A DNA stretch of 64,000 nt from Rotaria socialis. Its lineage: Eukaryota; Rotifera; Eurotatoria; Philodinida; Philodinidae. Position numbers and translations under genes: made by a program. Location of the stretch: assembly GCA_905331475.1 (NCBI GenBank), contig CAJNYU010001305.1:419224-483223 (forward strand), read 5' to 3'. The stretch's first letter is position 1; each line of letters opens with the position of its first letter. Below are positions 1 through 11,690 of this stretch, in pieces. Under the pieces are notes generated by a model. That model saw only the letters and a program-made list of their open reading frames with translations. It ran no database searches and was not told the DNA's origin.

Positions 1-114
1 TTTATAGGTTTATTTTGTCATTTACAGATATCTTTTAATTTTTTGTTTTGTTTTATAAGAACAAGCGGAATATACTTTTGTGTTTTCGATTTTAGATAAC
101 CATTTTTTTTTATT

Positions 115-849
115 ATGGCCAACATAATCGATGAAGATGATGATCGACTTATCGATGCCGAAGATTCCAGTTCGGATGATGAACAGCAACAAGAAGAAGA
201 AGCAGAGCAATCACTTTCATTACCATCTGTACCTGGAAGTAAAAAGCGTAAAATAAAAAAATCGGAAATGAAACGAAATAAATTAATTACTATTCAACCT
301 GGTCTCATACGTTTATCTGGTTTACCGTATGGATTTTTTGAACGTGAACTTTATTCGTATTTCTCTCAATTTGGTCCTGTTACACGTTTAAAATTAATAC
401 GCTCAAAAAAGACCGGTGGCAGTCGTGGTTATGCTTACATTGAATTTGAAGATGAAGATGTTGCACGTATTGCATCAGAGACAATGAATGGTTATTTAAT
501 GTTCCGTTCATTAATCAAGTCTCGTATAATGGACAGAACCAAAGTTGATACGGAAAAATTATTTAAAAATTGGAAACGATTATTTACTGTGAAAACACCA
601 CAACAGAAACGAGCTCTTCATAATCGTGTTAAATCCAATGAACAAATCGAAAAAAGTAATAAACGTCGCACGACAAAATTATTGAAACAACAACAAAAAT
701 TAGCAGCAGCTGGAATTAAATACGAACTAACAGATTTTATTCCATTGAAAGCGATGCAGAAAGAAGATGAAAAAAATGTATCATCATCAGAAAAGAAAAA
801 TCAACAAGTTGCTAACAAATCTACAAAGGAAAAAATTGTGAAAACCTAA
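115..849 (+). CDS. NIFK: NIFK-like nucleolar RRM protein
   Basis: Single-exon ORF of 244 residues. An acidic Ser/Asp/Glu-rich N-terminus (residues 1-40) and a basic KKRKIKK patch precede one RNA-recognition motif at about residues 62-140. The RNP2-like stretch is LIRLSGLPYGFFE and the RNP1-like stretch is GGSRGYAYIEFE. After the RRM come LFKNWKRLF and a long Lys/Gln-rich basic tail. This order, RRM followed by a basic tail with a conserved W-K segment, is that of NIFK/Nop15, which acts in the nucleolus in 60S pre-rRNA (ITS2) processing. In vertebrates NIFK also binds the Ki-67 FHA domain. The ATG at 115 is the first in frame. A polyadenylation-like AATAAA-type stretch follows at about 886. 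No lesion is seen. The family call is firm; the Ki-67 partnership is not testable here. Confidence 0.88.
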   Translation: MANIIDEDDDRLIDAEDSSSDDEQQQEEEAEQSLSLPSVPGSKKRKIKKSEMKRNKLITIQPGLIRLSGLPYGFFERELYSYFSQFGPVTRLKLIRSKKTGGSRGYAYIEFEDEDVARIASETMNGYLMFRSLIKSRIMDRTKVDTEKLFKNWKRLFTVKTPQQKRALHNRVKSNEQIEKSNKRRTTKLLKQQQKLAAAGIKYELTDFIPLKAMQKEDEKNVSSSEKKNQQVANKSTKEKIVKT

Positions 850-1937
850 ACCTAGTAGCTACTTGTTTTTGTTAACTTGTTTTCAATAATAAAAGAAAGA
901 AAGAACTATCCCATGGGATTTGTTTAGAAAGAAAGCACATACGACACATGTGGTGCGAAGCGCGAGCTGAATGCTCGAAAAAATGAAGAATAAGATTAAA
1001 AAATAATGAATTGTTGATTTCGTCGTTTCTTACATGTCAATGGATTCTGAGAAAAAAACAGTTTTCAACTGAAGAACTGAACAAAACTACAAAAATGCTG
1101 CTGGCGTTAGCTTCAATTAAAGATTTGATTGATGACTGAAGGTAGATGCACGAATTATGGATCATCTCCTTTTTGTGTACACATATTTAAGTATAAATTC
1201 TCGAGACAATCACAACCATTGAATTGATAGTAAACCTATACTTGAATGTTGTTGTTATTTCTTGAACACTGATCATTATTAATAGAAAAATCCTATCTGA
1301 TTGATACTATGAAAAGAAACTGAACGACGTTTTTTACTAAATGCATAGTAAAACTCTCGTAAAGAAGCTGAATGGTTTCCTTTGGAGTTGCTATTTATAT
1401 TCTTATACATAATAATTACCTGAAAACTAATTATTATTGTTAAAGAAAAAAGAATGATATGAAAAACGTTGATGTGTCATTGCATTTATTTTTCGAGTAA
1501 GTGGTATAGAAAACATTTTCAATTAAACAAATAAATTGTTTTTACGATCTTCAATGAACATAATTAAATAATTGTTTATGATTTAAATCTTACAACTGCT
1601 TGCATGTTCAGAGGAATTACCATATAAGTTGTGTCTAATAATGATAAACTATATCTTATTGAACAATCATGCTAGTAAAACTGGTAAGATAATCGAGTAT
1701 TCTTCCTTGTCAATATCATAAATAAAGTAGATAGTTATATTCATTGTATGTAGACATAGTTACAGGCATCATATTCGCCTCCTATAGACCTCTGTCGATC
1801 TATATTAGAACTGGCTAATTTCATCAAATGCCTTATTTATTGATTATATAGTAAGTTATGAAAAGAGAAAAATTCGCTCTTAATTAATGAAACAGTCGCA
1901 TTAGTTAGTATTTATATTTAAGTCAATAGTTAATATA
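850..1937. other. Intergenic, no gene seen
   Basis: About 1.1 kb between the NIFK-like stop and the first coding exon of the 5'-nucleotidase gene. It is AT-rich with frequent stops in every frame. I see no RNA gene or repeat of note; it should hold the downstream gene's promoter. Confidence 0.6.
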
Positions 1938-4896
1938 ATGCTGCGCAACTATAAGCAATACTTTCAATTAATCAGACAAGTATTCAGTCAATCTCAACGA
2001 TCGTTTCATCAAATAAGACAGCTGAAAGATTTACAACAAATATATGAACTACTTAAAGAGGAATCTTTAAGTAAGACTTCAATTTTATATTAGAAATTTT
2101 GCTAAATATCTAAATATTTTAGCTTCGACAGCGTCTTATTCCGAGCCAATGAATCCAGATGGAATCTTTGCCAATAACGAATTAGATTTAGAAAGAATAA
2201 AAGTTTATGGTTTTGACTTTGGTTTGTTATTCAATGTCAAATTATGAGAAATATATAGATTGATTGTTTCTTTTTCAAATAGATTATACATTAGCAACAT
2301 ATAAACCAACATTACATTCACTAATCTATGATCATGCTAAAACTTTTCTCGTTAAAAATTTACGAGTATAGTACTCTATCTAGATATTCAATAAATATCA
2401 CGTTTTTCTCTTTTTGTTTCTTCAATTTAGTATCCAGATCATTTAATGGATTTTTGCTTTCGACCTGGTATGGGTGCACGTGGTCTTCATCTCGATATAA
2501 AACGTGGATGGTTAATGAAAGTTGATAGTTATCATAATATTCAATTAGGCACTGTTTATCAGTAAATATAATTCAAGAATTGAAATAAATATCCGTGTTT
2601 TCGTTTTAAGTGGGATGCGACAAGTACCAGACGAAGAAGTTATTGCTGCGCATCATGGTACAAAATTATCTGTTGACGAAGTGGGTTATCTTGGAATGAC
2701 ACCAAATATGTTTCAGTTTGTTGATATTTTTACAATATCTGAAATAACACTGTTACGAGATGTTACTCAAGTATGAAATATAGTGATCAAGAAAATTTAA
2801 AATTTATAAATATTTAAAATTCTCTGTTTTAGTATTTTATCGATAAAAGTATTCCATTTGCACCTGAGTATGTACATTATGATGTTCGAGTATGTACTGC
2901 AAAGCTAAACTGAATAAAAGTTATTTCTATTAATAAAATTAAGGAAGCAGTTAGTGTTTTTCATAAAAGTGGTATGATGCATCAAATAGTTGGTCAAGCT
3001 GTTGGTATAATATTTGATTTCTACATCTACTGAAATATAATCATAATTGTTTCGCTAGAAAAATATTTTCAAGAAAATGATCGTTTAAAACCATTTTTAC
3101 TGCGACTTCGTGATGCCAATAAGCAAATATTTTTAATTACAAATAGTAACTATTGGTACGTTAATTGTGGCATGACTTATTTACTTGGGAAAAGTTGGAC
3201 AGATTTTTTTGATATTATTATATGTCAAGCGAAAAAACCATCATTTTTTGGTGCACAAAAAAGGTTTCTTCAATTGTTTATTTATAATAATAATTATGAT
3301 TTATTAATATAATATTTTAATTTTTTAGACCATTTCGAGAAATCAATACTCATAATAATTCAAAATCTTGGGATCGAGTACATAAATTACAGAACGGAAA
3401 AGTTTATGTTGAAGTAAATTTCATTCTTGTTGAAAAAAAATAACATAATTTTTTAATTGTTTTCGTTAAGGGTAATCTTACAACGCTTGTTCAAATGACA
3501 AACTGGCAAGGTCATGATGTTCTCTATATTGGTGATCATATTTACGGTGATTTAGCAGTACGTATATAATAAAACAAAAATAAGATTTTCATTCAAATTT
3601 GTTTTCAAAGGACTTATTTCTTACACATGGATGGAGAACAGGCGCAATTTTAGAAGAAGTCAAAGTAAACTGTGCTTTAGATTATGAATGAAAATTTTTA
3701 TTATTATTGTTGATTTCAAGGATGAAATTAATGTGATTAATTCGGAACCATTTCAAAAAGCTATTCGATGGGTAATATATTTTTAAAAACCAATCACCAT
3801 GTATTGTGCATCTTCTTTATTTCAATAGCTAAATGTTCTTCAATGGCTAATCGATCAATTACAGGTATGCAAAAATTTAAATCTCTCTAATTGAAACATA
3901 CGATCGCATTTAAAACTGTTAGCTGTAAGAAATTTGTACATTAATTTATCGAAATCTATTCATAAAATTTTTAATAAAATTGATTCGATAAATTTTGGTG
4001 GCAAACTATATTATTGACTAGTTTTTGAATCTTTTTTATCTGCTATTATGTCTTCTTAAATTTTACTCTCTGTATATACTTCCAGGCAAATCAAATTCAT
4101 CAGTAATCTAGTATCGACGTAGTTTGCTGATAATGAATAAAAAATACTTAAACCCATTCAAATATGTAGCCTATGATCATCTTTTATATTTGTCATCAAC
4201 TTGAAGTACGTTAGATTATCCGCAGAAATATACATTCATAAATTTGAACTCAACAAAAAAGAAACTGATGAAAATAATTTCAATTGATTACTCTAATAAT
4301 AGCTCGTAGAAATTCTAACATAGTATCATTAACCGTTTGTTATTTTATTAGTGTTTATTAATTTTGAAACTTAGATAATTCTATCTTTCACAAAATATTC
4401 AACTCGATTTATATAAATTATTTTTTGCTCGTTCATTGGAAGGTGATTCCAGGTCGTGAAGCTGATGAAATCATGAAACTATGGGTCGCTGAACGAGAAG
4501 AAGAAAGGTAGAATATTTTAAAAATTCTGTTGTGTCTTCATTCTTTATTTCTAGAACAAAATCTCGTGATTATTTTAATCCTTATTTTGGTTCTATATTT
4601 CGAACTTATACAGTTCCAACATATTTTCATCGTCGTTTAGCTCGTTTTGCTGATGTTTATACATCAAATGTTTGTAATTTTCTTAATTATCCGGTAATAT
4701 AAAAAAAACTTTATTTTTCAATCATCGGTTTAATCTTCACATACTTTCTTTTTCATTAATTTAACTCTAGCTCGATTATATATTTTTTCCTCGTCGTATG
4801 GCATTAGCACATGAAAATGTTTTGCCAACGCCTGATATCAATTTATTACTAATGAAAACTGCGCAAGAGGCAATGCGTTTTGAAACTAAAAGTTAA
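1938..4896 (+). CDS. NT5DC3: NT5DC2/3-like 5'-nucleotidase-domain protein
   Basis: Spliced gene of about 523 residues. My exons are 1938-2070, 2123-2221, 2283-2365, 2431-2561, 2611-2770, 2833-2889, 2944-3004, 3059-3263, 3329-3413, 3471-3557, 3611-3664, 3721-3771, 3829-3864, 4443-4507, 4555-4693 and 4771-4896. All junctions are GT/AG and the phases sum to an open frame. The N-terminus (MLRNYKQYFQ...) is basic and could be a mitochondrial presequence. Family landmarks run in order: GIFANNELDL, the HAD-like GFDFDYTLA nucleophile motif, RGLHLDIKRGWLMKVD, QLGTVYHG, FLITNS, a Lys in CQAKKPSFF, and YIGDHIYGDL followed by HGWRTGAIL. This is the IMP/GMP-specific HAD 5'-nucleotidase fold (NT5C2/NT5DC group), and the wording is closest to NT5DC2/3. 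The last large intron (3865-4442) is far longer than the others. Activity of NT5DC proteins is poorly defined. Confidence 0.9.
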
Positions 4897-5068
4897 AGAA
4901 CTATTAGACAAAAAATATATAGAAAATATAATTTTGTATTAAGACTAGCATTTTATTATATTTTATTTTTGTTGCTATTCTATTTTTTTGCATACATAAT
5001 ATGAAAAATCAACATGATCAATACAAATTTAAGATAGAAAAAAATTTTTTTTTAGAACAAAAATAAAA

Positions 5069-5933
5069 ATGCATGCAATTCTATTTGATCTCGATGGTAC
5101 ATTAGTTGATTCTGATTCAGTACATTTTGAAGCTTGGCAAAAAATTCTTGCAGAAATGAATCCTCATGAACATTTAATTGATCGAGCATTTTTCGATAAA
5201 CACATATCTGGTAGAATTTTAACATTTTATGTATTGATTTCTTATGTGAGACACATGCATATATATATATATACAATCTAGGTCGATTAAATCCTGATAT
5301 AACACGTGATTTGTTATCAAATCTATCTGATGACAAACAACAAAGTGCAGCAGTTAGAAAAGAATTATTATTTCGCGATTTAGCAAAAGAAAAGCTGCAA
5401 CCAACCAAAGGACTTGATAAAATAATTGAATATATAAAAGCAAATCGTTCAAAATTAAAAATTGGTATAACATAGAAGTATTCTTTTAAAAACTATAACT
5501 ATATCTAATTTGAGGCTTAGCAACAAATGCACCACGTTTGAACGTTGAATTTGAATTAGGCTTATTAAAACTTGATGAAAAAACATTCTTTGATGTTGCA
5601 CTACTGTCGGAAGAATTCGGTATTGGTAAGTTATCATTTTTCTTCGAATATTTCACTTTCTATTTCTATATTTTACAAAAAAATAAAGGTAAACCAAACC
5701 CGGATATTTATTTGGAATTAGCGAAACGCTTGAATGTTGATAAAAATTCATGTATTGTTTTTGAAGACTCCGTATCAGGTGTACGAGCAGCTGTTGCTGC
5801 TGGAATTAAATGTATTGGTATATTAACATCAGCAAAAAAGGAAACATTAGAACAATATGGCACATGGAGAACGGCTACAAATTTTCACGAAATCGATCTT
5901 GATGAAATTTGGAATGCAATTCAATCGAAATAA
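5069..5933 (+). CDS. HAD phosphatase, beta-phosphoglucomutase-like
   Basis: Exons 5069-5210, 5282-5464, 5515-5625 and 5689-5933 join to 226 residues. Motif I is FDLDGTLVDSD, with nucleophile D7 and acid/base D9. The cap domain follows, then motif II in ATNAPR, motif III Lys in GKPNPDIYLEL, and motif IV FEDSVSGVRAAVAAG. This order is that of the class-C1-cap HAD subfamily containing beta-phosphoglucomutase and small sugar- or polyol-phosphate phosphatases. The substrate cannot be read from sequence. It starts only about 170 bp after the NT5DC-like stop on the same strand, so the intergenic space must hold both a terminator and a promoter, or the two share a transcript. The protein is full length for the family. 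The close animal homologue is not obvious to me, and a bacterial- or plant-like origin is possible. Confidence 0.85.
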
Positions 5934-5992
5934 TAATTTATTTTAGAAAAAAAAGCTTAGTAGAAGAAATCAAGCTGTAGTTGTTTGACTTT

Positions 5993-6601
5993 TCATTCAA
6001 TTTTATATGTAATCAATATAGAATAATGCATATCGTCAAAGCATAAACCCATTAGTACAAAATTTTTCACATGATTAGGTATAGCAGATGGAATTTTCAG
6101 TCTATAACAATTATTGACAAGACTCTTTCCTACGACTAATATTGCTTCATCTATTTGCAATTGTACATCATGAACACAAGGCACACGAACTATGATTTCT
6201 GATGGTAATGATTCTTTTGAGAAAATACCATTCATCGGTGTAATCAATTGACATCGTAGTGAATTAAAGACACTTGTTGTAATAGGATAGATAAATGAGT
6301 CTACTTTTTCTTCAATAGAAACATCAAATCTAGCAGCAATGGCCCATTCGTCGTCATCATCACTGTCTAAAAGCCAAATAAAAAGACGATGATGACCCGT
6401 TACAAATGATGAATGATAGCATTCCCACAAACAGGTATCATGATTGTAATGAGTAAAACATGAACCAGGATTTTGATTTAAATCAAGATGATCAGCAGTC
6501 ATTCGAAGGCGAACATCTTCTGGTGCACGAAAAACTAATTTGTTTGGAGAATTCGATATAATATCTATTGAATATGTATGAAATGGTCGCCAGAAACGCA
6601 T
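5993..6601 (-). CDS. KY/hillarin C-terminal-domain-like protein
   Basis: Single open frame of 202 residues starting at the ATG ending at 6601. It contains two similar beta-rich segments. One has VRLRMTADHLDLNQ and CLWECYHSSFVTGHHRLFIW; the other has LITPMNGIFSKESLPSE and IIVRVPCVHDVQLQID. The pattern 'P-NG-F ... E-IIVRVP-DVQL' together with a W-C-F-G-HR-L-I segment resembles the Ig-like repeats at the C-terminus of kyphoscoliosis peptidase/hillarin proteins. The transglutaminase-like Cys-His-Asp domain that should precede them is absent here and I find no upstream exon. It is convergent with the HAD gene, with stops about 60 bp apart. It could be a stand-alone domain protein or a fragment of a KY-like gene. 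The family call rests on recalled pattern only. Confidence 0.4.
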   Translation of the reverse strand: MRFWRPFHTYSIDIISNSPNKLVFRAPEDVRLRMTADHLDLNQNPGSCFTHYNHDTCLWECYHSSFVTGHHRLFIWLLDSDDDDEWAIAARFDVSIEEKVDSFIYPITTSVFNSLRCQLITPMNGIFSKESLPSEIIVRVPCVHDVQLQIDEAILVVGKSLVNNCYRLKIPSAIPNHVKNFVLMGLCFDDMHYSILITYKIE

Positions 6602-9100
6602 CACTTTTTTGTTATTAAACCTATGTAACTCAATGTAGTAACTCGAGTGAGTTTTGTCAATTTTTAAAGTATGAGAGTGTGTCTATTATTCGATAGCATG
6701 AAAAGAAAAAAAGGAAAGAAGCGATGACAACATTAACAGTTTTGCAATATTATCCATTTACTTAAGAAGTCTCTTTTTTCCTTGTTGTTTTTGAGTATGT
6801 GATGAATAGGAATCAAAACTTTCATAATATTGTTTGAAAACTTTTTTTCATTGTATTACTGGAAATGATACTTATAAAAGTGGTTTTTTCACAAAAACTA
6901 GGCTCTTGTTCTTTTCTTATTTTATTTTTGTGACATATTGTCTTCAATACATGTTACAATCTATGTGAGATTTGTGTTCATTTCAGTATGAAAATATATC
7001 ATAGTATAATGTTATCATATCTAACTGGATCTTATTTCAACGTAAAATGAGGCAAGAAAAAACAAAAAAGAACTCCCTTAGAAAGGCAATAATATATGAT
7101 TGAGTGAAAGTAAACATTAAGTATGTTTTCCTAACGATTGACCTTGCACTTGCTAAATAGATCATAAGTGTTAGTATCTATTCTCAGTTTTATATCAATA
7201 TATACATATATTTTTTTTTATTATATTGAAAAAACGTAAATGAAATATATTTATATTATAACAAAGAGAGAGAGAGAGAGACAGAGCGACAGTACACATT
7301 GTAGAATATAAGTGATCGTAGGATTCAATCGTCTTCCCCTAGGGCTTTTCAATAAAGCAAGGAAACAAGAAAAAAAAGTCAATTATCGATCTTTCTTCTT
7401 GTTTCTTTGCTAGAATTTTCTTTTCTTTCCGTATTGTTCTTTTTGTTTCTCTTCCTCTATTTAATTATAATCGCGCATAATTTTTCTTTATTATTATGTT
7501 TCTTCTTGGATCATCAAATACGGTACGATCAAATTCAAAGACACCTACTTTCTTGTTTCTTTATACTCGTAGTTATAATAAGAATGTCTAATAGAAATCT
7601 GAATAAGTTGATATTAAACTTTTTTTTGTCACATGAAATGTGTTGCTTTAACGCCAAGGACAACAAGAAAAAGCTTAAAATACAAGCAAGAAAGAGAAGG
7701 TTCAACTCCTAAATTCTTTCGATCATACTTCCTTGTTGTTGTTTTCGATTGACTGTTCAGACGTTCGATTGTTAACAAGCTAATTAGAACTTTGAGCGAT
7801 GCACTATGCTTTTTCTTCCGCTTGACAGTCTACGTGGCTTATTTCGAAAATTCCATTAGACACATCCTTATGATTTGTTTGCTTTAAGAATAAATTGGCA
7901 AGGCCTGGGTAAAATGTAAAAAACATGGATCAACTGAAATTAGATCTTAATGATAGCAACCTTGAAACAAAAAAAGAGAGAATAAATAATGAACAACGAA
8001 GATGCAGAGACGACAAAGAAGAAAAAAACCAATGATGCAATCACTCGTGTCGCCCAGTGATCATAGACCATACTCTAGAGATGCATACGAGGCCAATAGT
8101 AGCAACCAAGCGAGAAACTGAAGAACTCCCCCAAAAGGACATTCTATATTGATTGAATATAAGAAGCAATAGTACAAGAAATTATGGGCATAATCTTGAT
8201 TAAGTCAAGCATAATTTACAAATCCATATTATCCATAGTGCATGTCATTTCAATACTGAATAGATAGGCAAACAAGCCGACTGAGAAGCATTCTATTCAC
8301 TTTTCATTATTATTTTTTTCTTTCTTAAAGCAATGTTCTTGATGATATCTTATATTCATACGATAGTGATCTTTTCCTTGAGGGCTGAACACCGACAACG
8401 ATGATTGACAAGCACGTCTTTTACTACGTATTCTCGGAGATTTAGCATATGAAAAGACTGAGCGCATGTTAGCCAAGGACATTTCGTAATTAGAATAATT
8501 GTCTATAGCCGAGAAAAAGGAAAATTCCATTGTGATTTTCTGCTCTATTAAGCAATTGATCATGGGATGTATATGTCAATCAATCTATCTATCTATCTAA
8601 CTAACTAAATCCCTTATATTTCAATTTATATTTGTTTACGTGTTCATATACGTGTCATCCTTTTTTCGTCGTCATTTCTATTATCCATTCTTTTGTCTTC
8701 GTTTCATTTTGTTTTCTTGTTTGATGACACGAAGACAGCCAGAAGGAAAAACTGGGGCAGAGAAAGAGAAAGAGAGAGAGAGAGAAAGCGACAAGAGAGA
8801 TCGCAAGAAAAGAGAAGAAGGGAGAATAGTAAAAAAAAGTACTGTTCAGTTCCATCGTCTCTCTCTCACTCGCTCGTTCGTTCAGTCGCTCATTCGTATG
8901 GCTACTATAATTGGCATGAAAATGCTCCCTCGGTAGCTGATGAATTACATACGTATATACACATATATTCTACATACACATAATTATTAAACGACTATCA
9001 ACAAATATACTTTCATAATTAAACAAATCAAATACTAACATCAATAATCAATTATATAGCTGCATTAGTAAAATATACAATTGTTCAGCATGAACTACCG
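6602..9100. other. Intergenic, repeat-bearing, no convincing gene
   Basis: About 2.5 kb with no recognisable protein. It contains a (GA)n tract near 7264-7281, another near 8763-8790, and an ATCT tetranucleotide run near 8580-8605. An 88-codon minus-strand ORF at 8297-8563 has no recognised family. Confidence 0.55.
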
Positions 9101-11047
9101 ATGGTTACTATTATTGCCTTGATCTTTTTCATCTTGACGATACGTAAGTAATCTGTAATACAATATCATTTGATAATTATTTTTCTGAAGAAAAAAAAAT
9201 GTTAATGTATTTATTATTGAAATGTACATACAGATGACGTCACATTATGATAGTATCCTGTATTGAGCACCATATGCAAATAAGGGCAATTGTTGACTGA
9301 CTGACTGGTTAAAGAACAGCGTGTCATGTATACACAATGAATGTCTTGTTGTTATAGTTATTATTTTTCAATGTTGTCCGGTTCTAAACATTTCTTGAGT
9401 ACAGTTCCACTGTAGATAAAAGCCGATAAAATAGATAAGCACTGTCGATGTCAAACAACACAATCAGTCAAACTTGTCTTTCTGTCTTCCGTTTTATTTT
9501 AACATATTCATCATTAAGAGCACCATCACGCTCTATCTCTGGATTGCCGGTCGAATTTCAGCGACATATTGTTCAAGTGATTCGTCAACATCTATATAGA
9601 AGAATAACAGTTCGAGAGGCAGTTTCAAGTGGCGTGGAACAACTGTACATAGCTTGAAGCATCTTGCGTGTTCAATTTCAAAGGAACTATAAAGAATATG
9701 TATATAATCATAGTCTGTGATCTTTCAAGAGAAAAAAAATCAGAGTAGGATAATCTTTTCTGTCTTGGAACTGTTTTGACTATATTGTTCATAGAAAAAT
9801 AACTGTAAAAATAATTTCAATATGAATATTTACATATTAATAAGCAAAAATTTCTTTTTTTTTAAAATTCTTTCTTATATTTCATATATATATATATATA
9901 TAGGTACTCATGGTTCTGTAGCCGTCGAGCAACACTTACCTATATCATCTGAACAAGACTATATTGTAACTAGTGTACCAATGCAATCAGTTACATTACC
10001 GTGTAAAGCTCTTTCATCTAATGTAGAATTTGAAAGAGTAAGAAAATTGTTTTGTTTTCTTCTAATATCTTATTATTATTATTTGAATAGGTTATGTGGT
10101 ATAGATTAAAAAATCCGGGTCAATCAATACTCAATGTTGGCCAACATTTAATAACAAAAGATTCTCGTTTTAGTGTAGCATACTATAGTGTTGATCATGG
10201 ACTCTCACCTGCTAAATGGGATTTACATATTACTAATGTACGATTGTCAGATGCAGCTCATTATCAATGTCATGTTGCAGCAAAAGACAATCGTAAATCG
10301 GTTCGATCAAATGTGAAACTCATTGTAGAAGGTAAGAAACTAAACACTCAAACACATACATTCAATGTTTATGTGAGAGAAGCAAAACACACATACACAT
10401 ACAACGAACAGATAGTAGATTTGATATATAGAAAAGATAATCATGGTCGAGTAATAATTGGAGAATAAACAGCTACATGAGAAGGAGATAATCTGTATGA
10501 TTGAATAGAAGTAAGTAGACATTATACGTCAATAGAAAACAAACGAGTATATCTTTATTATAGATATTACTGTTGATATTGAACCAATTGTTGCTCTTGT
10601 TTTTAATGGTGATAAAACAAAATTTGCATGCAATTTTACTGGCAAACATCGAGTACCAAGTGAAAAAGTAACTTGGCTGAAAGGTATAGTTTAAAAGAAG
10701 AAAACAAAGGAAAATATTTTCATTTTTCATTGAATTGATTTTTATTTATTTTAATAGATAATAAAGCATTGGTACCTGATGCAACTCATGTAATAACATC
10801 CATTGAATTATCTAATGTAACAGTAACTACTCTGGAAATAATTGCTTCTCATTACAATGATAGCGGTTCATATCGTTGTTCAGATGGTCATGATGCACAA
10901 AGTAAAGAAGCTAAATTATATTTACGAGACACTAATCAACAATTCTTTCTTCGCTCATTATCATCATCACATTCTAAATCATTATTATTATCACTTCGAA
11001 CAGTGTTTTATTTATTGATTTTTCAGTTTTTTCTTTTTATTCTATAA
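9101..11047 (+). CDS. Secreted two-Ig-domain protein with GPI-like tail
   Basis: Exons 9101-9143, 9904-10037, 10091-10331, 10564-10683 and 10758-11047 join in frame to about 275 residues. The first exon encodes only a hydrophobic leader (MVTIIALIFFILTI), which is a good signal peptide. Ig domain 1 shows the first Cys in SVTLPCKALS, the core Trp in VMWYRLKNPG, and LSDAAHYQCHVAA. Ig domain 2 shows KFACNFTG, VTWLKDNKAL and YNDSGSYRCSDG. After domain 2 there is a Ser-rich linker and a terminal hydrophobic stretch (FYLLIFQFFLFIL) with no cytoplasmic tail, as in GPI-anchored lachesin/IgLON-type adhesion proteins. The role is probably cell-surface adhesion or recognition. A perfect CRE-type palindrome lies in intron 1. 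The leader exon assignment is inferred from the splice frame. Confidence 0.8.
9235..9242. promoter_or_regulatory. CRE-type palindrome TGACGTCA
   Basis: Perfect 8-bp cAMP-response-element consensus within intron 1 of the Ig-domain gene, about 130 bp after the leader exon. Binding by CREB/ATF factors is inference; one such site is expected by chance roughly once per window of this size. Confidence 0.3.
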
Positions 11048-11259
11048 ATTACGATAGTTTTAAAATAAGAAAAAGCAAAAATCAAAGCAAGGAAACGTAA
11101 CAAAAGTTATTTAACACATACTGATGTAATTATATCTGCACTGACGGGAAATAACATATCTATAAAAGAAAAAGGGAATTGATATCTGATCTTTGTTTCG
11201 TTTACTTCTTCTATTGACAACACTCGCATAGACAACTCACATAAAGTAAATAAGACAAC

Positions 11260-11690
11260 ATGCTCAATTCATATGCGTCGCCCGAACCTGCACTTCAAGT
11301 CACAGTTATTTCATCTAAAATACGTGGCACGGGTTCAAGACGATGAGTTGATTATGCAGTTAAGATGAAAACCATTCTACCAGTGTTTAGTAAACGAGAA
11401 TCAAGTGTTCATCGACGACATTCTGACTTTGAATGGCTACATAAAGAATTAGAACCGACTGATACAAAAATTGCTGTACTATCATTGCCTGGGAAAGACA
11501 ATTACCATTTCGAAAAGATGCTGGTCTTTTTCAAGATGATTTTATTGAAGAACGACGACGAGGATTAGAAACATTTATTAATAAAATTGCTGCTCATCCT
11601 TTAGCTCAGAACGAACGAGCTTTTCATGTATTTTTATTAGAACCTGAAATCGATTTGAGCAAATACGTACGAGACAAAATAAAGCATTAA
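11260..11690 (+). pseudogene. SNX3: SNX3-like retropseudogene
   Basis: An intronless stretch reads as sorting nexin 3/12. It opens with PALQVTVISSKIRGTGSRR, then has an in-frame TGA at 11344 where the family has its R-Y/T-D-Y segment. It continues VDYAVKMKTILPVFSKRESS, HRRHSDFEWLHKELEP, and LPGK up to about 11495. There the frame shifts, and the reading resumes as RQLPFRKDAGLFQDDFIEER, FINKIAAHPLAQNERAFHVF and a terminal DKIKH stop at 11688. The PX-domain phosphoinositide-binding RRYSDFEWL and PLPGK motifs are thus recognisable but the gene is broken by a stop and a small deletion. The lack of introns in an intron-rich genome and the complete span suggest a retrocopy. An A-rich stretch follows about 40 bp later. 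The functional parent is not in this window. Confidence 0.85.

Noticed and set aside
7264-7281. Possible CRISPR or ordered array in GA/TC repeats
   Set aside because: These are plain dinucleotide microsatellites; there are no spaced direct repeats anywhere in the window, and the genome is eukaryotic.
8297-8563. 88-codon minus-strand ORF with Ser/Arg-rich centre
   Set aside because: No family, no neighbouring exons and no upstream signals; kept out of the gene list, though it is the most protein-like frame in that interval.
8640-8983. Overlapping plus-strand ORFs with Arg/Glu-rich sequence
   Set aside because: They are translations of the (GA)n simple repeat in different frames.
9448-9657. 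69-codon plus-strand ORF in the first intron of the Ig gene
   Set aside because: The composition is fairly protein-like, but the leader and Ig exons splice around it in frame and no family is recognised.
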